Below are positions 11,790-21,725 of a DNA stretch of 64,000 bases, piece by piece. Position 1 is the stretch's first letter, and every line of letters starts with the position of its first letter. The stretch comes from Armigeres subalbatus (lineage: Eukaryota; Arthropoda; Insecta; Diptera; Culicidae). The stretch lies in assembly GCF_024139115.2 (NCBI RefSeq), contig NC_085140.1, positions 294,839,293-294,903,292 of the forward strand. The letters are read 5' to 3'. Both the position numbers and the translations under genes were made by a program. The notes beneath the pieces are model-generated. The model worked only from the letters and a program-made list of their open reading frames with translations. It was not told the DNA's origin and did no database searches.

Positions 11790-12260
11790 GTTTGGGAATA
11801 TTGTAGGTCATTCAAACTTTTAGCATAGAATCTACGATCTTAAGCTTTCAAAGTAACGTTCCTTGTCTCTCAATATCTCGAAATATGGTCAAACTTGTTC
11901 ATCAGATCTATTGGAAGGTAGAAAATATTGCTAGATTGTTTTGGGATAGTCTGAGTAATCCAAACTGTTTTTGAGTTCGTGACTTGCGATCAAGAGTTGA
12001 CAGTAGCTTTTTTCCTTACACAAAATTTTGATACGAGTTCGACCACACCCATTACATCTCCTGGAAGTGTCATCCAAACTATCCACGAGGTGCAGACAAC
12101 AGTTGTAGCAGTGGTTTTTCATTACTCAAACTTTTGATACGTATTCAACTTCATTGCGTCTCCTGGAAATCTACAGACATCGTAAGATAGTTCTGGATAT
12201 TCTGGCTCATCAAAACTATACTTTTATTCGGGACTTCATATCAATAGCTGCTAAGAAATA
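11790..12260 (+). repeat. Satellite array, left arm part 2
   Basis: The same unit and orientation as 7785-8575: GTTTGGGAATATTGTAGGTCATTCAAAC, TTGGGATAGTCTGAGTAATCCAAAC, CGTAAGATAGTTCTGGATATTCTGG and CATTACATCTCCTGGAAG recur. The run ends just before the foldback element at 12288. Confidence 0.75.
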
Positions 12261-12287
12261 TTTGGCTATATGTATGTATATTATACA

Positions 12288-12606
12288 CAGTTTCAAAATG
12301 GCGAAATTACTTTTGTAAACAACCCAACAAACAATTTTAGCTGAATAAGCTAGTTTTTTAGCTGAAGAAGTCTATTTTTGGTCATATAAGTACTTCACCC
12401 AGCTCCAATGTGTGTTGGGAAGAGCTGCTCACGTCGCTGGTGGGCTAATTTGAGCACCCACGCAATCCAACTCCACTGATGGAAGCAGCGAACCCTCTTC
12501 TTTCATTGAATGGCGCTAGATTGCGTGGATGGGCACAACTTAGCCTACCAGCGACGTGAGAAGCTTTTGATTTCAAAAGCAGATTCGCCATTTTGAAATG
12601 TTAGTG
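12288..12606. mobile_element. Foldback (long inverted repeat) element at the satellite inversion centre
   Basis: The left end has TTTCAAAATGGCGAA and the right end TTCGCCATTTTGAAA. Inside, CTCACGTCGCTGGTGGGCTAA (about 12428) pairs with the inverted TTAGCCTACCAGCGACGTGAG (about 12540), followed by CACGCAATCCA against its inverse. The left arm also carries a CCCAACAAACA...TGTGTGTTGGG segment that may be a smaller nested MITE. Non-coding. Confidence 0.75.
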
Positions 12607-12764
12607 CCAATATATTGGAGCTTTGAGTGACGGAAACCTCAAGTAACTATTAGCACTATATTTCGCCTTTTCGGCAATATGAATATACATATAACTGTAT
12701 AAAACATGTGTGCATTGTGACAGAGTCGCACTTACGGATTTTTTAAATGCTCACAGTTACCTGG

Positions 12765-14060
12765 AAAATCTACTGTTGTGGCTGTAGATCGCATGTACTG
12801 GACTCAAGGATAGTTTTGAGAACCCAGGATATCACAGAACTATCTTACCATCTCCAGGAATGTATTATAAAGAATACATATCTAGCTTGAAGCGACGAAA
12901 AAAGTTAGAGTGGTGGCTGTAGATCGTAAGTTCTTAACTCAAGGATGGTTTGGATAACCCAGGATGCCCCAAAACCATCTTATCATGGTCTTCCTGGTCA
13001 TCTGGAATATGTTATGGACATCCAAGCTTTTAGCGCCGAAAAAAGCTAGTTTCGTGGCTGTAGATCACAAGTTCTGAACTCAATGATGGTTTCAATAGCC
13101 CAGGATATCCTAAAAAAATCTGACCTTGTCCCCTGATCTTCATGAATATATTAAATGGATATGGTTGAAGCGACGAAAAAAGCTAGAGTGTGTAGTATTC
13201 AGAGCTAATGTTGAATTAATAAACGAAATAGTTGTTATGTCTATTCGAGATGCTGATTTTATTATTTGATATTTATGGGATGACAGAAGAATCATAGATA
13301 AAATTGGAAGAATCCCATGCACCGCATGTCTTCGTCCACCTTGTACTCTAATACTTTTGTTTCGGGCTGGGTTCAAACATCGCAATCGAAGGTAGTTGGA
13401 TTTTTGGTAAGTTGCTAGGTTACGTGACTGGATACTGTTTGGTGAAAAATAGAACTTCAGTACGTTGTCGACTTTTCGAACGGAATGTCGCACTGCTATT
13501 CAATTGCGGTTTATACCAGCCAATTTCGACTGGAATACGACAGAGTGGTGGCTGCAGATCGCATGTTCTGAACTCAAGGACGGTTCGGATTACCCGATAT
13601 ATCCAAAAACCATCTTACCATGTCTCCTGGTTTTCTGGAGTATGTTATGGACATGGTTGAATACACATCCAAGCTTCTAGTGGTGAGAAAAGCTAGTGTT
13701 ACGCACGTTCTGAACTCAAGGACAGTTTAGGTGACCCAGGATATCTTAAAACCATCTTAAACCAACATGTTTGAATAGATATTCAAGCTTGGAATGACGA
13801 AAAAAGCTAGAGTCTTGGTTGCAGATCGCACGTTCTGGACTCACGGACGGTTAGGATGACCAAGATCTCAAAACAATCTGATCATGTATCTTGATCTTTA
13901 GGAATATGTTATGGATATGGTTGAATACAAATCCAAGCTTAGAGTGACGAAAAAAGCTCGCATGGTAACTGTAGACTGCAAGTTCTGATCTCAAGGACAG
14001 TTTGGATGATCTAGTACATCCCAAAACAATATTTTTCAACTTGTTTTGCCATGTCTCCAT
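12765..14060 (-). repeat. Satellite array, right arm in opposite orientation
   Basis: Same satellite as 7785-12260 but reverse complemented: GTAGATCGCATGTTCTG, GAACTCAAGGACAGTTTGG, ACCCAGGATATC and AACCATCTTA recur in that order. The GGATATC landmark is at about 12827, 12962, 13103, 13596, 13739 and 13863, so spacing is about 125-145 bp where the array is continuous. About 13190-13520 is a non-satellite interruption. The ORFs here are produced by the repeat. Confidence 0.8.
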
Positions 14061-14109
14061 TATTAATCATGAAAATAAATGGAACTTGTCAAAGTTACTG
14101 GCTAATACC

Positions 14110-14690
14110 GCTTAGAAAAATTTGGGCCTGAAAGGGTTAAGTCAGCAAACATAATAGCTCGACTTAAAGCCCAATATTTGTCCGATATTGATCGCCGTGA
14201 TCAGTATGCGGACCCTTTGCGCGGCATACGGCTGCTTTAATAGGGCCTGTTTGCGGACACGTAGGTGCGAAAAAAACTTACGCTATGTTTAAGCACTAAT
14301 TCTTAACCGATACACGCAAGTTGCATTCGTCAGGGAATCCCATTGTTTCCTATTCAAAGTTGGCCCGATCACACAATGGGCTCAAAAGCTACACACTTTT
14401 TGCCGGGATCTCAGCATTTTCTGATAATTTTTCCTAGATGGGCATCGCCGAGATTCAGCAAACATGATTTTTGCCGATATTTCAGTAATAGTATTTCAGT
14501 AGTAAACGAAAGCTGTAGGTTCCTAGAACAAGCTCATGGGGTAATTCATTCAAATCTCTAGTCGCCGGGAAACCTGTACTGAGGAGGTACTGTTTGAGCT
14601 TCTCAATTTGGCACTACATTTTCGAGTTCGTGTTATAAATCTATAAAATTGCTTGAAAATATGTGCTCTGATGATTTTTCGTAATCATTC
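14110..14690. repeat. Dispersed repeat; its right part has an inverted copy at 17332-17505
   Basis: The stretch containing CATGGGGTAATTCATTC, CCTGTACTGAGGAGGTACTG, TTTGAGCTTCTCAATTTGGC and TCGAGTTCGTGTTAT is matched in reverse complement, in the same order, at 17332-17505. The 14120-14230 part contains GCGGACCCTTTGCGCGGCATACGGCTGC, which I do not recognise. No supported gene. Confidence 0.65.
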
Positions 14691-14699
14691 GTTCTGGCC

Positions 14700-16345
14700 A
14701 ATTGTGGGTGCAATCATTAGTAAATGTCTTCTGTGACCTACAAATGCCCCAGAAATGGTTCTCCGAAAGATCCGGAATATCCGTTAAATGGCCAGATCCA
14801 AAAGTTCATCCCAAAGCTTCGCGATTTTTTGGTAAACATTCATCTTGGCAAATTGGCTGAACTGAATGGAATTGTACAAACTCGTCTGATGACAAGTAAC
14901 GACATTCCACTGATAGCTTAAAATAATTTTCTTATCAATAATAAAAATTCCTTGTGCCCCACTTGTGCCCCCCCAGAAAATTTGAAAAATTACAAAATAG
15001 TAAACTTCGATATATCACAGCCATATTTCCTCATTCCTCATTCATTCCATGTCTTCTTTGATATTTTTTTCAGTTCAGAATGTCAAGTCCATAGATTTGT
15101 CAGATTTTTATTGCCAATCACTTCCTTTGCCAATAATCAATTAAGTGTTTGCAAAGCATGATAACATCCAATTTTATTATTTAAACCAAGTTGAAAAACA
15201 AGATTGTTTGCAAAAATATACATTCAAGTTCTGACATCTAACTAAAGTTAGATTTAATCGAAGCTATAACTTACTCGACCACAATTTTAGGAATAATAGT
15301 CGTTTACACAAATTATTGGTTCTCATAATCCAGCTAAAGATAGTTCAAACGATAATTCTTAAGTTAACCTTTCCCAAAGTAGTAATTAGAGATTAGAATA
15401 AATTAGTAATTATTCAAGTATGCCACAAAACAGTTGATCAAATTCTAAATAAGGTTTTAAGTAGAAAGACAAGTGCAGATGTTTAGATTTCACTGCTTTC
15501 ACTGCTCACTGCTCAACTCGGCCTCTTGTAATTTAACATCATATATGCCTTTTCCAGTCTTACTGTAGAGATATGCAGAACGTAGTTCTGAACAGATATA
15601 AAATTGTGGAATAAGGAAGAATAGTTGTTTTTATAGGCTAGTGGAATGAATAGTAACGTACTAATAAAATAATTTAAAAAAATAATTGAATGATTCCTAG
15701 ATTTGTTCATTTTAGGGTTCATTACAGAAATTTAAAACTCTGACGAAAACTTACAAGAATTTCTCATGGAATAGTGTAGTTTTTGTTGAAAACCGAAGTG
15801 AGCGTGCGTCTTTCATTCAATATTTCAATAACACCTTCCAGATCTCAATGAATTTTCCAAAAATATTTAAAATATTTCCAGAATTATAAAACAAATTGAC
15901 AAAAAAAATCACAGAATCTCAAAATTTTGTGCAAATATTAGGATATTTTAACTAGTTTTTTTTTACTTGGTAGGCTTAATCGTGTATGACGCTTTGCGGA
16001 GCCGTAACTCTTTAGTATGAAAATATTACGGTTATTAAAATCTCACAATGATTGAGATTGCCTGAATTGTTTGTGGACACCACAATATCAACAAATCATC
16101 TTTGTTTTTACCTTAAATTAAGGATTTTCATGGACACACCGTATCACCATGTAATTTTTTTCTTCCTTTTTTATTTATATGGAGCAGGATAACAATGATC
16201 ATGAAATTGGAAAGAAAGTACGTCCGCTTCATTTAAACATTTTCAAAGCTTTCCGCATATCATACAAACGTAAATAAAGAGATCCAAAAATTGCAAAGCT
16301 GATTTAGAAATTATAAAAATGGAAGTGAAAATTAGACACGTATTG
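14700..16345. other. No supported gene
   Basis: AT-rich. A 65-codon plus-strand ORF (14724-14921) and other short ORFs have no recognisable domain or splice context. I see no repeat structure that I can name. Confidence 0.4.
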
Positions 16346-16349
16346 ACTA

Positions 16350-16595
16350 AAGTCGGAATTCGCTGGTTGGGATTTTAATACTTGGGCCTCCGCTGGTTGG
16401 GTCATGGCCCAACTAAAAAGCAACCGTACGTCAAAACTCAATGTAAATATGGAAAACGGGATTGGGTGTCAATAGACATCATTTGTGATGTTCAAGTCGA
16501 AATACACGTGTTCAAATGGCTGTCAGTTGGCCCAACTAAAAAACCAAATTCGTTAGTTGGGTCGAGGTCGTGGCCCAACCAGCGAATCACGACTG
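16350..16595. mobile_element. 246-bp TA-flanked TIR element (pogo-like MITE)
   Basis: Flanked by TA (16348-16349 and 16596-16597). The left end AAGTCGGAATTCGCTGGTTG matches the inverted right end CAGTCGTGATTCGCTGGTTG. Additional TGGCCCAACTAAAAA motifs lie just inside both ends (about 16403 and 16530). The CAGT-type terminus and TA target resemble the larger element at 8813-11446. Non-coding. Confidence 0.75.
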
Positions 16596-16599
16596 TATA

Positions 16600-16855
16600 G
16601 CACACCATTACTAGAAATAAGTTTATTTTTTCGCATATTGAGTGAAGTTAACAACAAGACAAATGGACCGCAAAGGCATAAAAAATCCTTGGCAGCCCAT
16701 GCCTGACTGCTCTATATTGCTTTAGAATATTATCTGTCACCAGCTAGGGCCATGCCCCCCCTAGACCGGGACTCTAGTTACGCCTATGTCCGTAAAAGAA
16801 GTCAAATCCAACAGTTAGCGTAACAGATCATCATTAGCCAGTGACGGCTACGTGG
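16600..16855. other. No recognisable feature
   Basis: Short spacer between a MITE and a tandem array; nothing recognised. Confidence 0.4.
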
Positions 16856-17060
16856 CGGCGTTCGGAAGTTCATCAAGTAATCCTTTGGAAAGTTCCTAAA
16901 GGCATTCCTCTAGAAGTTCTTCTGAGAGTTCGGAGAGTTCCTCCGCCAATCCCTCCAGAAGTTCATCAAGTAATTCCTCGGGGAGCTGCTCCGGGAACTC
17001 CACCGAACTTCTTCCGAAAATTCCTCCGGGAATTCCTCCAGAAATTCTCAAGAAAGTATG
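16856..17060. repeat. Short GAATTCCTCC-type array
   Basis: Degenerate 12-bp units such as GGAATTCCTCCA, AAGTTCCTCC and AAGTTCATCAAG. This is the same family as the large arrays at 47640-51235 and 63250-64000. The minus-strand ORF across it (about 16896-17357), with E/L-rich peptide, is a by-product of the repeat. Confidence 0.7.
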
Positions 17061-17066
17061 AAAGTA

Positions 17067-17262
17067 TGAAAATTGTCCACTTTTACGAATGTTCCAGATC
17101 TTCCGAAGGATTGTTTCTGCGACATTTGTAGGCCACAGAGGACTTTCACTATTGATTGCACTCACAATTCGCCAGAATGAATGGTTACGAAAAATCGCGA
17201 AGTTCTGGGATGAACTTTTGGAATTGTCCATTTTACGGAAGTTCCGGATCTTCCAGAGAGCT
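17067..17262. repeat. Direct repeat, ~155 bp apart
   Basis: AATTGTCCACTTTTACGAATGTTCCAGATCTTCC (about 17069, shown here in two overlapping parts: AATTGTCCACTTTTACGAA and GTTCCAGATCTTCC) recurs near 17222 with a few changes. Both copies lie right after the short GAATTCC array. Non-coding. Confidence 0.55.
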
Positions 17263-17331
17263 TTCCTATGACCGCTAGAGGGATAAAGTTTCCCAGAAAT
17301 GGCATATACAATATGGAAAATACGGTTGGGA

Positions 17332-17505
17332 TCATTAGAGCACATATTTGCAAGCAATTTTATGTTTCATAACACGAAACTCGAAAATTTGGTGCCAAAT
17401 TGAGAAGCTCAAACAGTGCCTCTTTAGTACAGGTTCCCCGCGGACTAGAGTGGCCAATTTGGATGAATCACCCCATGAGCTTGTTATTGGAACCTACCGC
17501 TTTCG
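17332..17505. repeat. Inverted copy of the 14515-14680 repeat
   Basis: AGAGCACATATTTGCAAGCA, AACTCGAAAATTTGGTGCC, TTGAGAAGCTCAAACAGT, AGTACAGGTTCCCCG and CCCCATGAGCTTG match 14680-14515 reversed. Diverged, non-coding. Confidence 0.7.
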
Positions 17506-17544
17506 TTTGGTGCCTAAAGATCGAAAATCGGTTGAAATTTGAGT

Positions 17545-17785
17545 TTTTATGATCGTGATGAAATCTTGGGTCCAAATGGACCCCAATGCATAAAGTGTCA
17601 CTTTTTTTGTGGCGCTTCTCCTAGATGTCGCTGGAAGCTGATTTTCTCAGGGAATCTTAGTTTCCAAAAGTTAGGAAAAGTCAGAATTTTTCAAAACAAA
17701 ATCTCGTTGCTTTACAAAGTTACAGCGTTGTTTTGGGTGTGCTTGGGTCGAAATGGACCCCAATGCACTAGGAAGGTTAAATAAC
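17545..17785. repeat. GGGTC-AAATGGACCCC repeat element
   Basis: TTGGGTCCAAATGGACCCCA near 17566 and TTGGGTCGAAATGGACCCCA near 17744 bracket a non-coding segment ending in CACTAGGAAGGTTAA. A related GGGGTCAATATGACCCC motif is at 52756. I take this as a dispersed non-coding element; the 81-codon ORF is not supported as a gene. Confidence 0.55.
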
Positions 17786-17877
17786 TTCTTTTGCAATCAT
17801 TTTCAAGGTATTCATAGTTGGGTAATATTTATCAGTAATATTAGATTAGTAATACTAGCACGATTAGATTTTTTATG

Positions 17878-18270
17878 AGCAGTGTGAGCTAGTGGCTTCC
17901 GCGTCTGCCTTATAAGCACGAGATCGTGGGTTCAAATCCAAGCTCGTCCATTTCCTACTTTGTATTTCTATCTTAATTCTTTCTGTGTTTCACGTTCCAC
18001 CAAAACGATTCCTATCGTTGTAACCTTCCACATTTAACCATTTCAAAACGTCTTGCTTAGTAGGTGTCCAATCATCCATTCTTTTCCTTCCTTAGTATTC
18101 GCAAGGATGTGGTCAGGACAGATCTCGACTATTGGAAAATGCATTACTTGCATCTAAGAGATAGTGATTAGTCCCAAATCAATATCTGTGGTAACCGATT
18201 GTAGTAAGGCTTTTCACATACAATAGTCCAGGCTTGTACCGCCTACGAATTTGTGCGAAATGATCAACGC
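17878..18270 (+). mobile_element. tRNA-derived SINE
   Basis: The head has a Pol III A-box-like GAGCTAGTGGC (about 17886) and a B box GGTTCAAATCC (17929-17939), separated by a tRNA-like anticodon arm. A tRNA-unrelated body follows (TTTCACGTTCCACCAAAACG, ATTCGCAAGGATGTGGTCAG). It differs from the Feilai head at 29833. The 3' boundary is approximate. Confidence 0.65.
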
Positions 18271-19185
18271 CTGTTAAAATAACTGTTATTACCAAACACA
18301 TGTAGAAACAAAATCGTTTTAAAGTGATCAGTTGGATCTACTTATACAGTTAGGGAGGCATTGCTGAAAGCTTGAATCTGCAAATCGCTTAATGCCTAAT
18401 CAGACCACCCTGCCGTACGTTCAGTACGCGTAAAGTTTTTTTTTTCATTTTAAGGAAAGCCCGGAACACGCTCGCACACAAGTGCTCCTTTCCGAGAAAA
18501 CGCTTTTTCTCCCAACCCAGCCAGATTGTAAAGATTGTACTCCAAGATGTCAAAGTGTAACAGAGTTTTTTTATCTCTTGTGGCCTTTCTCATCTGAATA
18601 TCTGCGGGTTATTGTTCTGCAGTTAGATGCGACCCTCCAGGCGGGAGCGAACCTATACATAAGAGGGCACATTCGTAAGAATTAATTAAATTCCCGTTTG
18701 CAAGTTATTTCTTGATGGTAGCTGTTGGTGGCGGGTGATTATACTTTCAATTTTTTCGCCTCTCTGGCACACCACGACACCAAGGTGTATAGCAATTCAA
18801 TAGGAACACTAGCCCGAATTGTTATCAAAAATATAAGAGAGGAAAAGGGATTGTCAAAGAAACTTCAAGAAACCTTTTAGTATTCTTTCCAATTAATCTT
18901 TTTTCTTCATATTTTTTTCATTATTAGCGTAATTTTGTATAAAAGAAAATAGGCGACGTGGCTAAGATGTATAATCATACTAGTAATCATGCTAATCATA
19001 CTAATTATGTACGATAGATGCAAACATTGAAATAACAGACAGGATGGCGTAGATACAGATTTTTTTTTAGATGAATGTTGCGAGGTAGAACAGCTTGTTG
19101 ACACTAACACGTCACGACACGCTTCTACGCGTGTACCAAACGGTAAGAAAGCGGACGCGTGGTACTTTGTTTATCAAGAACTCCA
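18271..19185. other. No supported gene
   Basis: One 67-codon plus-strand ORF (18482-18685) and AT-rich sequence. No recognised domain, repeat or RNA. Confidence 0.4.
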
Positions 19186-19189
19186 AGCT

Positions 19190-19250
19190 TAAGCTGTTTT
19201 CCGGCAACAAAGTAGATCAGTTGAGAGTTCGAATCCCGATTCTGTCTAAG
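19190..19250 (+). repeat. Weak tRNA-like / SINE head relic
   Basis: A B-box-like GAGTTCGAATCCC (about 19225-19237) is present, but no convincing A box or cloverleaf precedes it. Possibly the remains of a SINE head. Confidence 0.3.
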
Positions 19251-19910
19251 ATTATTTCTTGACTTTCTTGTGCTTGGAGTGTTTGTTTCGCAATACATAC
19301 TTACATGATGTACAAATGTATAAACAGCACTACAAAACCTTGAAACTGATAACTGTCGAAGGGCGTTATGAATGCTAACCTGCGATTCGCCAATATGCCA
19401 GTTGGGTAATGCGTTGCTATTATTAGAAGATCAAACATTTGTAAAAGTAAAATAATTTCTTACTCTAGAACCGGGTGTTAGTACACAGAATAAATCTAAC
19501 TTCTCGACACACAGTGCACAGAATTTTATTATACAATAATTGAATAATTTTTCGCTTGTATTACTAGATTGAGTAAATCGTTTGAAAACAAAATTCAGTG
19601 AATATAATTGTATTCTGTTATTACTTGTTCAATAACGATAATAATAACTATAGTTCAGGATTTGAAAGATTCATGGCGTAGGAAAATAGCAGGGATTCTA
19701 TATTCAGAAACAGGAGAAAGTTATTATCGTAAGCAATTATACCTGTATGTTTGTCTACGCACAATCCTTCACTTATGTTTAATTGTATTATATTAAATTA
19801 TTAAATATAAAATAATATTAAATACATAGAATATCATCAGCTTTCGAACTTATGTCCCAAGTGTCGTACAAGAGTGGTTCGATGTCGAACTTCAAACAAC
19901 TAGACTAGAA
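19251..19910. other. No recognisable feature
   Basis: Strongly AT-rich with no sustained ORF or repeat that I can name. Confidence 0.4.
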
Positions 19911-19916
19911 ACGCCG

Positions 19917-20159
19917 CTAATCCTCCACAGCGACAGCCATCCCTGCTCCAAGACCGTCCCATTTTTTACGACGTTCTACCAAAGCATTCATAGACGCTGT
20001 CGCCACCGCATCCAAACTGGATGAAAATTTAATCACCCTACCCATATTTTCGTTTGCGTTTGTCGCCCGTATAGAAAGAGCTCCAAGTGAGCCAGCAGGT
20101 TGCAGTGCTAAAGTGTGGCCCGTTATTGTTACGTCCTTCGAGCAGTGATTTTGTCCCAC
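19917..20159 (-). CDS. Unrecognised 80-codon ORF, doubtful
   Basis: Open from an ATG near 20159 to a stop at 19917. Composition is less AT-biased than the surroundings, with alanine-rich stretches and no obvious repeat origin. I recognise no domain, signal peptide or membrane segment. It lies head to head with the GC-richer stretch at 20161-20562 that resembles a 5' exon. It could be an exon of an unknown gene or a chance ORF in a promoter-proximal island. Confidence 0.2.
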   Translation of the reverse strand: MGQNHCSKDVTITGHTLALQPAGSLGALSIRATNANENMGRVIKFSSSLDAVATASMNALVERRKKWDGLGAGMAVAVED

Positions 20160-20160
20160 C

Positions 20161-20562
20161 TCGCCATACGTAGTACGTTCGGTCGTATATAGTCGATTTC
20201 GTCGTACTTCATATCATAAAAAAGGGGACGTGAGTGAATCAAGCGCAAAAAAAAAACGAGTGAGCGAAGGAAGGAAATTTTCACCGGTGAAAAGTGTCGG
20301 GGAGAAAGCGTTCATGAAAGCTAATAAATATTCAGTGAGATAAAGCGTAACAAGAGCGAACGACAAAAGCAGAAAAGTGAAAGAAGGCAAAAAAGGAGTA
20401 AATTAACTTTACATAGAAAAAGCACACCCAGGATATTGGTTTGACCAAGTGGGGGAAGCAGAATACGCCGCACAAAGACGACGACAGCCGACCACTTCAG
20501 GTTAAGCCTCTCGAGTGAATCCGCGTGAAAGAAGGAAGCCCTCAGAAGAGCAGCAAGACCAG
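20161..20562 (+). promoter_or_regulatory. Possible non-coding first exon with splice donor
   Basis: A 400-bp stretch with the purine-rich, GTGAAAA/GAGTGAATC-style composition common in insect 5' untranslated leaders. It contains only a very short upstream ORF. It ends AAGACCAG with GTTGGTAT following at 20563, a usable donor site. No clear TATA box; a GGTCGT motif at about 20186-20191 fits the downstream promoter element consensus, but I could not pair it with a well-placed initiator. No acceptor or coding exon is identified downstream in the window. Confidence 0.25.
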
Positions 20563-20600
20563 GTTGGTATACATACATAAACGGTTTAGGTTGAGCATTT

Positions 20601-20755
20601 CTCGCTTAACTTTTCAAAAGGTCCTAAGTAACATTTTTTTCATGAATTAATTTGAGTACTGCAATCGAAACCTTTCATGTTGTTCTGTTGATTGCGCTAT
20701 TCAAATTAATTCACGAAAAAAATGTTACTTAGGTCCTTTTGAAAAGTTAAGCGAG
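20601..20755. mobile_element. 155-bp hairpin MITE
   Basis: CTCGCTTAACTTTTCAAAAG at 20601 is the exact inverse of the sequence ending at 20755, and pairing continues through CTAAGTAACATTTTTTTC to TGAATTAATTTGA. The two ~52-bp arms enclose a ~50-bp loop. Near-perfect pairing suggests a young element. It sits about 40 bp inside the putative intron that begins at 20563. Confidence 0.85.
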
Positions 20756-20759
20756 ATTT

Positions 20760-21294
20760 TCTCGAAGCTTAGATGGCGGCAGCGATAAACGTGATGGAAT
20801 TAAATCCGTATTGGGCTTTATTGTGAGGCACAGCTATGTTTGAATATTCAGATCCAAGTCGATTGGTGAACATGCTTGTATAAATATTTTATGCAATTCT
20901 GTTTTATTGAAGCTTTTTAATTATTTTCATGGGTCAACCCACCAGCGAGTGTCAGATTTTTTCACAACCCGGTACTAGAACCTTACGTAATCTGTATGGA
21001 AGCGTATTTACAAAACTGCCAGCTTCTTATGTAACATTGTTTGCTTATTATACAGATATTACATAAAAAGCACAATTAATGCGACATTTGAATAAAAATC
21101 TTACAGTTTTGTGCGTTTCTTGCAAACAGCATAGTATACTCTTTATTGTTTGAAGTATGGTGTTTGGCAAACTCAAAACTATAAATTTATTAAACTCAGT
21201 TTAGGGAACTCAAATCCATGACCCAATTTACAAATAGTTTAGGATTCAATAATTCAAAACATAATTTCCGTTTGATTCTTTATCCCAGCGGCTC
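20760..21294. other. No recognisable feature
   Basis: AT-rich and without sustained ORFs; nothing recognised. Confidence 0.4.
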
Positions 21295-21298
21295 TTAA

Positions 21299-21519
21299 GG
21301 TCACTCCTGACGGAATCCAAGATTAAAAGTGCTCGCGTTTTCGGGGGCACACCACTCGATACGGAAGAAACGCACAACTGTCATTTTTATTATTTCACGC
21401 ATGCTGCGACGCAGCAAAGCTAAATCAACAAAAATGACAGTTGTGAGCCGCCTCTGAATCGAGTGATGTGCCCCCGAAAACGCGAGCACTTTGGAACTTG
21501 GATTCCGTCAGGAGTGACC
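21299..21519. mobile_element. 221-bp TTAA-flanked palindromic MITE, copy 2
   Basis: Same length and termini as 4951-5171, flanked by TTAA at 21295-21298 and 21520-21523. I count only about half a dozen substitutions relative to copy 1 (for example GAAGAAACGCAC against GAAGCAAGGCAC). This implies fairly recent activity of a TTAA-specific, probably piggyBac-type transposase supplied elsewhere. Confidence 0.87.
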
Positions 21520-21584
21520 TTAACCTTTTACTTGAGTAGTACCCCTTCAGACCGTTGCATGCTTTTTTATTTCTGCAGCTCGGC

Positions 21585-21723
21585 AAAATTCCGCACAGCC
21601 GTGCGCCAGCAAAAAAAAATGATATTCCGGCAAAAATAGCGTTTTTTAGCTGATTTCCGGCAAATTATTTTCTGATTACCAGCAATTTTGACAGAAATCT
21701 CGGCGAAAAACATGTTTGCTGGG
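21585..21723. mobile_element. CAGCAAA-ended small element
   Basis: GCACAGCCGTGCGCCAGCAAA near 21594 and TGTTTGCTGGGC at 21713 form inverted ends around a non-coding segment with TTCCGGCAAA motifs. A related sequence in the opposite orientation starts at 24195 (TTGCTGGGGCACGGCTGTGC). Confidence 0.55.
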
Positions 21724-21725
21724 CA

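Noticed and set aside
7785..14060. Short ORFs in the satellite as secreted peptides
   Set aside because: They change frame from unit to unit and coincide with repeat boundaries.
19190..19250. A tRNA gene
   Set aside because: Only a B-box-like motif is present; no acceptor, D or anticodon stems form.
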